The notes under the pieces were generated by a model. That model made no database searches, was not told the origin of the DNA, and saw only the letters and a program-made list of their open reading frames with translations. Of a stretch of DNA of 64,000 nucleotides, positions 22,281 to 32,016 are shown one piece after another. Each line of letters opens with the position of its first letter. The first letter of the stretch is position 1. The position numbers and the translations under genes were made by a program. Source of the DNA: Ilyonectria destructans (taxonomy: Eukaryota; Ascomycota; Sordariomycetes; Hypocreales; Nectriaceae). The stretch covers positions 186,001-250,000 of the forward strand of contig JAHEWK010000027.1 in the NCBI GenBank assembly GCA_020740775.1. The letters run 5' to 3'.

Positions 22281-22894
22281 TCCTCCGCCATTCTCGGCGG
22301 GCTTGGCTCGCTGGAGGGCAGAGACCCAACCCCAGAGTGGACGGGCTACGTAGACACCGTAATCAAATGCCCGTCGTTTTGTCACAATGAAGCCCGTCAC
22401 TTCGTGAAGCCCGGAATCGTAGATTTACTACCAGTCCATAGAGGGTCAGTGATGGTTGGGTAGTTCTGACAGGTGCCATCGACAGCGCTGTGCTAATTAT
22501 ATAGAGGGACAGGTTCGTCGCGACGACAATTACCACTACAGCCGTCTCGCGAGAGTTCCTGGAGCACTATCCCACTTTCTACCTTCATCCTTACCACCCT
22601 CTTTGTTGCCTAAAGATATACCATATAGACGGGCAACCAAAGGGACTTGCATCCGCCTCCACTCGTCATTAGTCCATATGTCCTTCTCCCGGCCCTGATT
22701 GATGTAATCAAGTACACTCCAGTAGGTAGGAGAAAGGCATTTCTGCTCCCACTCCGCCCGCCACTTTTTTCGTTTCTCTTCCCACTTCGCCTGCCGCTTA
22801 TTTCATATTCGTCTTTTCCCGAATTCTGCCAATATCACCTCGAGACTTACACACCCGCTTTCTCGCTGGGGTCTTACGGTGCGGCCGCGTCTTA

Positions 22895-23428
22895 ATGCTC
22901 GAGCATTTCTTCGAAGGCGTCCAATACGACTCGGACGACGACAAGGACTCGGATGCGGGCGACGGGAATGGCTTTGAGTGCGAGGAGGCCAGCTTTGAAG
23001 CCCTCGCCGGGTTTCAGGAGGGCTATCGGCAGTGGCTTGCGGACGGCTCGTATACGCCATTCAGCGTCATCACCCAGTGGATGACTACGATCGAGGGTAC
23101 CGCAAGCAGGAAGGCGGGCTGGCACGGCTGGCTTAAGATAGCGACGGGAAGACGCTTGGCTACCAGGAGGAGCGGATCCGGGTAGAAGACTTCTAGCGGA
23201 CCGCGCTTGGACAAGCTGATGGGCGGTCAGTGAGCCAAGGTGAAGGAGACGATCCGACTTAGGGATCTTTCCGACAACTTGGTCTATGAAGGACCGGATC
23301 GGCCGTTCGTAACGAACCCCAAGACGCGTGGCTTAAGCCGGGAGCCGGGATGATGGCTAAGCTGGTAGGCCGAATGCTCCGGAGGGAGTTAAAAGGCGGC
23401 GACGGCCAGGCGGCAACCTCTGGCTGCC
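22895..23428 (+). pseudogene. Possible telomere-linked-helicase-associated fragment
   Basis: A frame begins with acidic residues and reaches [21 protein letters not shown]. After a frameshift it continues [24 protein letters not shown] and, in a further frame, NAWLKPGAG-like DAWLKPGAGMM. From memory this block resembles a region found in long RecQ-type telomere-linked helicase proteins of fungi. I cannot verify that here. Several stops (including TAG for likely Gln) and frameshifts show it is dead. It ends abruptly at the terminus of the decayed hAT element. Confidence 0.42.
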
Positions 23429-23548
23429 CAGCGCTGCCGTCAGATCAGATTAACAATCATTTATATCAGTCAGATCAATCAATTCAAATCAGATACGGAA
23501 TTTTATCAGATCAAACAATTCAGATATGAACCTCTACGTATCTGATAT

Positions 23549-23987
23549 AACGTACATGATAAGCGAGCAATACAGACAAGCGAGCGATACACTCTGATTT
23601 TCACCTTAAATTGCAATTTTTAAAAAAGTCTTAAAAGTCCAAACTAAACTAAAAATAGCTATACTTTTAGAATTACATTTACTAGGTATAAAATAATAAG
23701 TATAAGTTTTCCTAAATTATTAAAGAAATTTCTTATAGAGTTATTTAGAAAACTTTTATTCACACTGTTTTTTTTTTCTTATTTTTATTTTTAAAAAGTT
23801 AAATAAATTAATTAAAAATCTAAGAGAAATATGATATTATGACTTTTTTAATTAAATATCTAAGATTAATTTGCTAAAAATCTTAGTGCTATATAGCCCG
23901 TTTTAGAAAATCTAAAATTTATACTTTTAGCTGTACAGTATAAGTGTATCGCTCGCTTGTCTGTATCGCTCGCTTATCATGTACGTT
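23549..23987. mobile_element. AT-rich MULE-like MITE nested in hAT 2
   Basis: The 439-bp element has about 45-bp inverted ends (23549-23593 and 23943-23987) with a single mismatch, beginning AACGTACATGATAAGCGAGC. It is flanked by a 9-bp direct repeat ATCTGATAT (23540-23548 and 23988-23996). A 9-bp duplication with long terminal repeats points to the Mutator-like (MULE) superfamily. The interior is extremely A/T rich with no coding capacity, so movement would need a transposase elsewhere. Confidence 0.82.
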
Positions 23988-24325
23988 ATCTGATATTCCC
24001 GGTATGACTTTAGGGTAACCGATGAATCCTCCAGAAGGCCAGGTAATGACATCAGAGCCGCCGGATCATCTATATGTTCCGACCCCTGGAGGTATGCTAT
24101 TCCCAAGACAACCGAGATGACGCTGGAACAATTTCGCTGGACCCTCACCTGCCCCTGACCTGAGCGCCTGTCCGTTGGAAGGCAAATTCTTCGTTCCCTT
24201 TTCTCCCCAGCTTGATGTACTCGTAGCGTGGCCTTAGCTAGTTGAAATACACTACCTTTGAACCGTTCTAAACTCATCTCAGCTGTTTAATTTGAAGCTA
24301 TCTACCAGTTCTACTACTCTCCTCG

Positions 24326-26920
24326 ATGTCGGAGCGTCCTGTTGAAGACAGCTTGGCAGGCTGCGCGTCATCGAGCGCGTCGCCGCGGCCGTCACTCTCT
24401 CCGTTTCCTTGTCTTGGGTCCCGGCCTAAGAGCATCGCCAAGAAATACGAAACGGCATCGGCCTTAGCCTCGACTAACGATACTTCCGTCGAAGACCTCT
24501 ACAAGATCACTTGGGGCCAGCGACGCTTCGTGGTAGCAAGCCTGTTGGACAGACGGAAGAGTAGGGGAAGGCGCAGCTGGATTGGAAACCATGGCTGGTT
24601 CCTGGCCGAATTGGCGGCAGACAATACATCTAGCGGTGACATCTGGTGCTGCCGGCGTTGTGATGATAAGGGCACACCGCAATTCTTCAATGCACAGTCT
24701 ACGTCTTCGGCTCAAGCCCATCTTCGAAAGTTTGGACAACCTTCCCCTTCTCCAGGGTATCACTGACAGCTTTAGAGTTCACAGGATCACGGAGACCTTT
24801 GAACCGGCTTCATCTAACGAGTCGTCAGTTATTGGCCTTTAAAGAACTGCATCTAAGAAACGACCAGCCCCACCTTCTATAGTTGTTCCCCGAGCGAAGA
24901 TCACACGAATCCGAGAGCTGTCTGTTGGCTATATTGTTGATTCCAGCCTCCCCTTTACAACCCTGGAGAGTAACTACTTGCAAGAGCTGTTCCGTCAGCT
25001 TGGTCCTGATCTTTGTCTCCAGGCCCTCTGGGGTCGAACCACAGTCAGGAAAGATCTCGAGGATGTATTCTCTTTGAAGAAAGCAGCCGTCAAGGAAGAA
25101 CTCGGCAAGGCTATTACCTAGATACATATCAGCTTCGATCTCTGGACCTCTCTAAACAGGCTAGCTTTTATTTCGATATTTGGTCACTTTCTTGATCAGA
25201 AGCACCTATATCAGAGCCGGCTGCTTGCTTTCCGGCGGCAGATTGAGCCACACGCCGGCGAGAATATCGCATACACCATCAAGAATGTCGTCCGGGACTG
25301 GGAGATCGACTCGAAGCTCGGGGTCTCGATCTGTGATAATGCGAAGAGCAACGATGTTTGTTTATGGAGCCTCTATATAACCCTCGACGCCTCGATGACT
25401 CGGACAGATACAGAGGCACGAAGGATGCGATGCTTCGGGCATGTTCTCAACCTTGTCGCCCAAGATTTCCTCTACGGAGATGATGCTGCGTCTTTCGAGC
25501 TTCAGTCTGAAGCTTCTAGCATGCTAGAACAGGTTGAAGAGGAGCTTGGGCACTGGCGAGCTAAGGGTCCAGTTGGAAAGCTGCATAATATCGTTAGGTT
25601 CATCCGGGCCTCTCCACAACGTACCGAAGTATTTAAGGCACATGCTAGGGAGCAGGAGAAGGCTGATATATATAAGCTTTCAGAAGAATCAACAGCCGAG
25701 CTTGAAGTTATACAGAACAACGCTACTAGGTGGAATTCGACCTATATGATGATCGAAACGTGCCTTGGTCAAGCAGTCAGAGCTTAATAGTTTTATTCAA
25801 GAGCTGGGGCTGGAAGCAGACGCCTCAAGGAGAGCCCCTTCAGCTGATATCCTGACCTCTGATGACTGGAAGGTCCTCAGGGAAGTTCGTCATGTATTGG
25901 AGCCGATCTATAATATGATGAGAACACAGGGATGGGGCACAAGCAGGGGTCACGGCCGGCTCTGGGAGGTCATGACAGGGATGGAGTTCTTTCTGGAACA
26001 TCTTGAAGACTGGAAGGCCCTGTACGACGAGGAACCTGCTCATCTAGATGCGACACCGCCGCCGTCCCCGGTACCCAGCCAAACTCGAGAGCGACCCTCA
26101 CGCCAGTCACGATTGCCCTCGAGGCTTCAGGGGTACAAGATCATCGCACCCTTACACCGAAGTCGCCAGGCAGGTCCTGCGGTTCATTCACCGGTCGGCC
26201 TACAGTTCAACGAAGCTGCCCTACCTGAGCATTCCCGAGACGACTACCTACCTACAAGGTGATGCTCACTCCGTGAGCAATATAGCTAGTATGGAGAGTC
26301 GAGAGCGAGCAAGCATCAGAGCGAGTATCAATAACGCTTGGATAAAGCTTAATGAGTACTATACCCACCTCGGGCAGTCCCCTCTCTTTGCGGCATCTGT
26401 TATCTTGAACCCAGATCTTGGCCCCCCATGGCTCGAGGCTAACTGGACCTCTCCAGAGCAGCTACGATGGCTTCGGGATGCAAAGGATGGAATCAAGGAT
26501 TACTTTGAGCGTTGGTACTCAAACAACGATGATGCCTTCGACGAAAGCATCGTCGCCGTGCCCTCGTTTACGCCCCGAGCTGAGCAAAGCAGGTTTGAGC
26601 AGTGGGTAAAAAGCCGGCAGCCTAAGCTCTCAGCAACAGGCAGTGAGCTTGAACGATACTATAGGCTTGAACCGGAGGAAGTGAATGACCCAATTCAGTG
26701 GTGGATCGATCATAGGAGCTCTTTCCCGCGGCTAAGCAGATTTGCATTGGATGTACTTGCTATCCCGGCTATGGCAAGTGACTGTGAGAGAGCATTCAGC
26801 CTTGCAAAGCTTACTGTCACCTCACAAAGGCATTCCCTGCTTGGATCGACCATTGAGTCAGTCCAATTACTGAAGAACTGGATCAGAGGCGGGTGTGTTA
26901 CGCTAGGGGCCTATATTTGA
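24326..26920 (+). pseudogene. hAT transposase pseudogene (element 2)
   Basis: A hAT transposase is readable across several frames. The N-terminal part (24326-24766) has a zinc-binding-like CCRRCD..AHLRKF segment. The catalytic region at about 25130-25500 contains FDLWTSLNRLAF, CDNAKSND and RCFGHVLNLVAQDF. The middle includes NNATRWNSTY. The C-terminal dimerisation region ends WWIDHRSSFPRLSRFALDVL..SDCERAFSLAKL. Breaks include a shift near 24750, a TAG at about 25120 just before the first catalytic aspartate, and shifts near 25780 and 26150. It cannot make a full protein, although most key residues survive. Confidence 0.82.
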
Positions 26921-27095
26921 ACAAGGCCATTCAGAACACAGGTTAAGATCCCTGGAGCTGGGGATAGCTTCATCCTGACCGTTTGTATATCAGATATCAG
27001 TCAATCAATCAATCAGTTCAGATATGGATAGTAAATTGTCAGTTCAGATCAGATTTTGGTCCAGATCTGATCTGATTGGTCTGACGGCAGCGCTG

Positions 27096-28390
27096 GGTGG
27101 GGGACATGGAAATCGTACACTATGTGCTCCCCACCGTTCTTCGTACCTAGATATCCCCGAAACCAGCCAGTCATGGAGCTAGATGGAGTGAGGCTTACCT
27201 GCTCTCCCATAGACCGTGAGATGCATGTGAACTGACCGGGCTATCTGCAGGTCGAATGGGTGACTATGGAGTTGTCCCCGGTCCCTACGGCTCAACAAGC
27301 CTCGGGGCGTGCGGCTGAGCCTTGACGTATCCTGGACGAGTTCCTGTTGCATCAAAGGCTCTTCAACATCATCATTGTAGGCTGGGGAAGTTCCTTGGAG
27401 GAAAGGTCTTGCAATCGGCCAACACTAGACTGGCCAGAGAAGCGGCCGCATGAAGCCGCCTCAATCTTGTCGGAGGCAACGATTTATAGCTTAATGGGCT
27501 ATGATACCACCATCATTTCACTGTGGTGATATCTTGTTACTAAAATTCGCTTGAGCCTAGTAATCATGAAATCCCAGTGGCAAAGTCTGATAGGGTGAGG
27601 TGACGCGGGCAATTGTGATGAAGCCCTGACTCGGAATGTCTTTACGATAACTGTCTGGTGGACTGAATAGCCCTCTCCAAAGTCATACATCAAACCAAAA
27701 AAAAAACCATCACAATCTTAGCAAAAAACAATAACCCAAGAAAGCCGTTTCGTAAACACGCAATCTGAGAAAACACCGACCTGGGCAAAATCCGCAGACC
27801 GGGGAAATCAGCAGACCGGGGAAAACCGCAGACCGGGGAAATCCGCAGACTGGGAAAATCCGCAACCTAAACAGATAGTTCATCCAGTTTCACAGTGGCC
27901 CGTGCATCCGCCGGAAAACGAGTCCAAGCCACGCACGCACATGCAGTTACACGTGAGCTACACCCGGTTAGACAAGCCCGATAAGCACCGATAATGACTA
28001 AGGGAAACTCCACCGCCTCCAGGGCTCGGAAACACCTCGGGAAGTCTTCCATCCTCCAAAATTGTCTCATCCGTGTTCGTATCTCAGCCCAACTCACCAA
28101 CGTACCATGCACAAGAACCGAACCTCAGTATCCCCCTTATTGCCAAAGCATATTATCACAAACGCCACTTCTTCTTCCAACCGGTTCAAGTTAGCAAACC
28201 CACTGACCGTTGGTATTATCGCGACGTACCTGCCAACCCAAGCAGTCCAGTGAGTCTCACTTCCTCTGACGTATGACTCATTAGGTAGCCTAATGGTCTG
28301 TCACCTGATTTGGGCATCAAAACAATCAGATCACTTTTTCCTACTTACTGATCACCACGTAACCCAAAGGCTTCTGCAAGAGACATAAGT
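27096..28390. other. Spacer with minisatellite; possible upstream NLR exon
   Basis: A short tandem array of a 16-18-bp unit (CCGCAGACCGGGGAAAT and variants, about five copies) lies at 27777-27868. At about 28100-28250 one frame reads AKAYYHKRHFFFQPV then DRWYYRDVPANPSSP and ends at a GTGAGT donor. This could be an upstream exon of the NLR gene, but its phase does not join cleanly to the acceptor at 28395, so I do not include it in the gene model. Confidence 0.4.
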
Positions 28391-28395
28391 TTCAG

Positions 28396-31300
28396 AACCA
28401 AAATTTGGCTCATTACGTTCAAAGATTTTCTACGGCCCAGACGATCCCTCCTTTAAGCTCGTCTACCCTGAGATTGAGCGAATGGCTCGAAGTGCTCAAG
28501 ACATGCTCAACCACCGCCGGGACCCGAAAGCTATTCCAATGGATCAGAGCGCTACGTCTGGTGTTCTCCGAACATGCCTTCAGGAGATGAGGGTGACGAA
28601 TCCCCGAGACATTCTAGCAGACGTCCAGACTCAAAAGGGGAAAAGAATAGGGCATACCTGCGAGTGGATCCTGAAGCGAGAAGAATTCTCCGCGTGGGGA
28701 GCCAACGACAACTCGCAGCTTCTCCGCCTCATCGGCTCCCCGGGCATCGGAAAGACGATGATGTCCACCTTCCTCATAGAGATCCTCAAGGGAAAGGTTG
28801 AGAAATCTCCCGACAAAGCATTTGCATACTTTCTCTGCGACGACAAAAACCAGGAGCGGAGGACGCCCACCGCAATGCTTCGAAGCCTCATCTGGCAGCT
28901 GCTACTGCAAAGGAACGAGCTCTTCCAACACATGCGGTCGGACTTTGAGAAGCACAAAGATATCCGTCTTTTCGAGTCCCTCTTCGAGAACTTCTCCGCT
29001 CTCTGGCGAATATTTCAAGACATGCTCCGAGATGATCATGTTGGTGAGGTTTTCATCCTTATTGATGCTCTGGACGAGTGCGATAGATCCACGCGTAAGG
29101 CTCTGCTCCGTTGTATAAGAGAACTGTTTCAAGCATCGCCAAAGTCAGCAGGGAACTTCAAGTTTCTCGTTACCTGCCGACCTGAGATAAGCGACATTAA
29201 GTACGAGCTAGACAGAATTGGCGTGTCATTGAGGATGGACTCGAGCGAAGTCAATGCCGATCTTTCCGACTACATAAACCTCAGAGTTGAGGACCTAGCG
29301 CAGAGGAATAAGTACAGCCAAAGTCTGGAAGCAAAGGTCAAAGAGGCTCTGAAAAGTCAAGCAGGAGGCACCTTTCTCTGGGTGTCTTTGATGATCAATG
29401 AGCTGGAAAGCACACCGGCATATGACGTCGAGGGCAAACTCAAGGATCTTCCCAAGGGGCTTGACGAAACATACACCAGGATTTTGGACGGCAACATTCC
29501 GAAAGAGAGGCAGGCGGACGCTCGATTTCTCTTGCTCAGCATGGTCGCTGCGCGGCGACCTCTGACAAAAAAGGAACTAGCGGCCTCATTCGCGTTTTGG
29601 AACACCAGGTCAGTGGTAGGTGATCAGGATCTTCATGACTACATGGACATATGTTCGTCATGCAGCTCCATCATCTACCTTGACGTTGCTAGCAACGACA
29701 GCGAGACTACAGCCAACTTCTGCCACCAATCGGTGAAAGATTTTCTACTAGACGACCACAGTGGTTCTAGTGGAGAGTGGTACCACACGTCCCCGGATGG
29801 CGCGAATCTTCTCATGTTCCAGATGTGCTGGGGCTATCTGAGCAGCGGCGAGTTCGACAACGGCAGTTTGGTTGTCAGTCGCCGGAATAATGTGCTGCTC
29901 AAAGTACCTATTTGGGAGCTGCAAACTTACTTGCGCCAGCATTCCTTCTTGGAATATGCATCCAGCGAGTGGGAGGATCACGCAATAGCAAGTTATCCTG
30001 CTTTGTTAAAGGAGTTGAAGATCGACATCGTGAAGGCGCCAACATTACGCGACGCTTGGTTACTACGGACGGCTAGGGAAGGACACGGGCACGAGGCCGT
30101 TGTCAAGTTGCTACTCGCCACCGAAGGCGTCGATGTGAACTCGAAGGATGAGGAGTATAGTCAGACGCCGCTATTGTTGGCCGCCGGGAACGGGCACGAG
30201 GCCGTTGTCCAGCTGCTGCTCACTACCGAAGGCGTTGATGTGAACTCGAAGGATGTCTATGGTCGGACGCCGCTATCGAGGGCCGCCGCGAACGGGCACA
30301 AGTCCGTTGTCCAGCTGTTGCTCGCAACGGAGAAGGTTGATGTGAACTCGAAGGATAAGGATGGCCGGACGCCGCTATCGTGGGCCGCCGCGAACGGGCA
30401 CGAGGCCGTTGTTAAGCTGTTGCTCGCCACCGAAGGCGTTGATGTGAACTCGAAGGATGGCTATGATCAGACGCCGCTATCGAGGGCCGCCACGAACGGG
30501 CACAAGGCCGTTGTCCAGCTGCTGCTCGCCACCGAAGGCGTTGATGTGAACTCGAAGGATGAGTATGGTTGGACGCCGCTATCGTGGGCCGCCGAAAGCG
30601 GGCACGAGTCCGTTGTCCAGCTGCTGCTCGCCACCGAAGGCGTTGATGTGAACTCGAAGGATGGCTATGATCAGACGCCGCTATCGAGGGCCGCCGCGAA
30701 CGGGCACAAGGCCGTTGTCCAGCTGCTGCTCGCGACGGAGAAGGTTGATGTGAACTCGAAGCATGAGTATGGTTGGACGCCGCTATCGTGGGCCGCCGAA
30801 AGCGGGCACGAGGCCGTTGTCCAGCTGCTGCTCGCCACCGAAGGCGTTGGTGTGGACTCAAAGGATGGCCATGGTCAGACGCCGCTATCGAGGGCCGCCG
30901 CGAACGGGCACAAGGCCGTTGTCCAGCTGCTGCTCGCAACGGAGAAGGTTGATGTGAACTCGAAGGATAAGGATGGTCGGACGCCGCTATCGTGGGCCGC
31001 CGCGAACGGGCACGAGGCCGTTGTCCAGCTGCTGCTCGCCACCGAAGGCGTCGGTGTGAACTCGAAGCATGAGTATGGTTGGACGCCGCTATCGTGGGCC
31101 GCCGAAAACGGGCACGAGACCGTTGTCCAGCTGCTGCTCGCCACCGAAGGCGTTGATGTGGACTCGAAAGATGAGGAGTATAGTCAGACGCCGCTATTGT
31201 TGGCCGCCGGGAACGGGCACGAGGCCGTTGTCCAGCTGCTGCTCGTTACCGAAGGCGTTGATGTGAACTCGAAGGATAAGGATGGTCGGACGCCGCTATC

Positions 31301-31881
31301 GTGGGCCGCCGAAAACGGGCACGAGACCATCGTCAAGCTGCTGCTTGCAAAGGCCAGTGCGAATACAGAAGATACTATTGGTCGGACACCATAGTCATTT
31401 GCGGCTAAGAACGGACATGATACCGTCGCAATGGCATTACTTAGCCATGACTCCGTTGATCCCGACCAGGAAGATCATTATGGTTCGACACCGCTATCAA
31501 TAGCTGTATGAAATTGTCGCACCGAGATAGTCAAAGTGCTGCTAGCTACTGGACAAGTCGCCTTCGACTCTCAGGATCGTTTCGGACGCACTTCGTGGTG
31601 GTGGGCTAAAAGATTTGGGAATACCGACATTGAGCGAGCCCTACGCGACTACGCAGAGAAGAGAGGCACGACGAATTTATCGAGGTGAGCCTGATATCTA
31701 ATGACGGGACATCCAGGCGGTGCGATGTTTGCACTTTGAGCATTCCGGAAGATGAGGTCTTCTGCGAATGCGAAGTTTGCAACGGTGGGGATTTTGACAT
31801 TTGTTCGGAGGGCTATAAGATTGGAGGGCGTTGCTTGGGGGATGATCACGGATTAGCTCAAAGGAAAGGCAACGAGGAATG
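28396..31881 (+). pseudogene. NLR: NACHT NTPase with ankyrin repeats and ZZ-like tail (3' end broken)
   Basis: The frame is open from a TTTCAG acceptor at 28395 (PKFGSLRSKIFYGPDDPSF..) through the first ATG at 28482 to a TAG at 31392-31394 (970 aa from that ATG). The NACHT NTPase domain has Walker A GSPGIGKT at residues 85-92 and Walker B VFILIDALDECD near 190-201. Residues about 540-945 are 12 near-identical ankyrin repeats plus a diverged one. Beyond the TAG, the same frame continues with two more ankyrin-like units, broken by a TGA near 31510. A +1 frame then carries a ZZ-type zinc-binding tail (CDVCTLSIPEDEVFCECEVC). Fungal NLRs of this build mediate allorecognition and probably immunity; the repeats would recognise the ligand. 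The protein to 31394 could still be made but lacks the tail. Confidence 0.85.
30088..31318 (+). repeat. 102-bp tandem ankyrin-repeat array (12 near-identical units)
   Basis: Twelve in-frame units of 34 aa (two of 35 aa carry an extra Glu) share the frame GHEAVVQLLLATEGVDVNSK. Variation is confined to a few positions after VNSK (EEYSQ, VYGR, KDGR, GYDQ, EYGW, GHGQ) and to E/K at the unit start. DNA identity between units is very high, which indicates recent expansion or ongoing conversion. Such arrays often differ in length between strains. Confidence 0.95.
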
Positions 31882-32016
31882 AGGTTAGCCTGACTTCTGT
31901 CCCTAACTGCAAGAATAGCTGAATAACTCCAATTTTGTTTGTCTTTCTTGGGTCTAATTATCCCTGATTACCCGGTGGGTTGACTAAGCCTGGCCAAGGC
32001 CTCCACCTCTCCGCTA

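Larger units (their letters stand above)
23429..27095 (+). mobile_element. hAT transposon 2 (decayed)
   Basis: Terminal inverted repeats CAGCGCTGCCGTCAGA occur at 23429-23444 and, inverted, at 27080-27095. Dense TCAGATC/CAATCAAT-like subterminal motifs lie inside each end, as in other fungal hATs. Homology extends two C outward on both sides. I find no matching 8-bp target duplication, so the insertion may be old or rearranged. It holds a broken transposase and a nested AT-rich MITE. Confidence 0.8.

Noticed and set aside
22092..22400. A 102-aa minus-strand gene
   Set aside because: It is part of the degenerate duplicated segment; the partner copy at 43.3 kb has the frame destroyed, and I recognise no family.
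23421..27103. Target duplication for hAT 2
   Set aside because: The 8 bp on each side of the CAGCGCTG ends (TGGCTGCC and GGTGGGGG) do not match, and shifting the boundary by two bases does not help.
28100..28250. Upstream exon of the NLR (WYYRDVPANPSSP)
   Set aside because: It has a good GTGAGT donor, but its phase does not match the acceptor at 28395 and no ATG opens it.
30412..30939. A 175-codon minus-strand frame rich in Arg and Ala
   Set aside because: It is the antisense of the ankyrin array; its periodicity only mirrors the 102-bp repeat.
30088..31318. CRISPR-like array
   Set aside because: The regular repeats are coding, contiguous ankyrin units without spacers, in a eukaryotic genome context.
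31653..31716. A 32-nt intron joining the ankyrin frame to the ZZ-like tail
   Set aside because: The GT..AG borders fit in phase, but 32 nt is below the size of the other introns here (47-79 nt). A one-base frameshift is simpler in an already broken 3' end.
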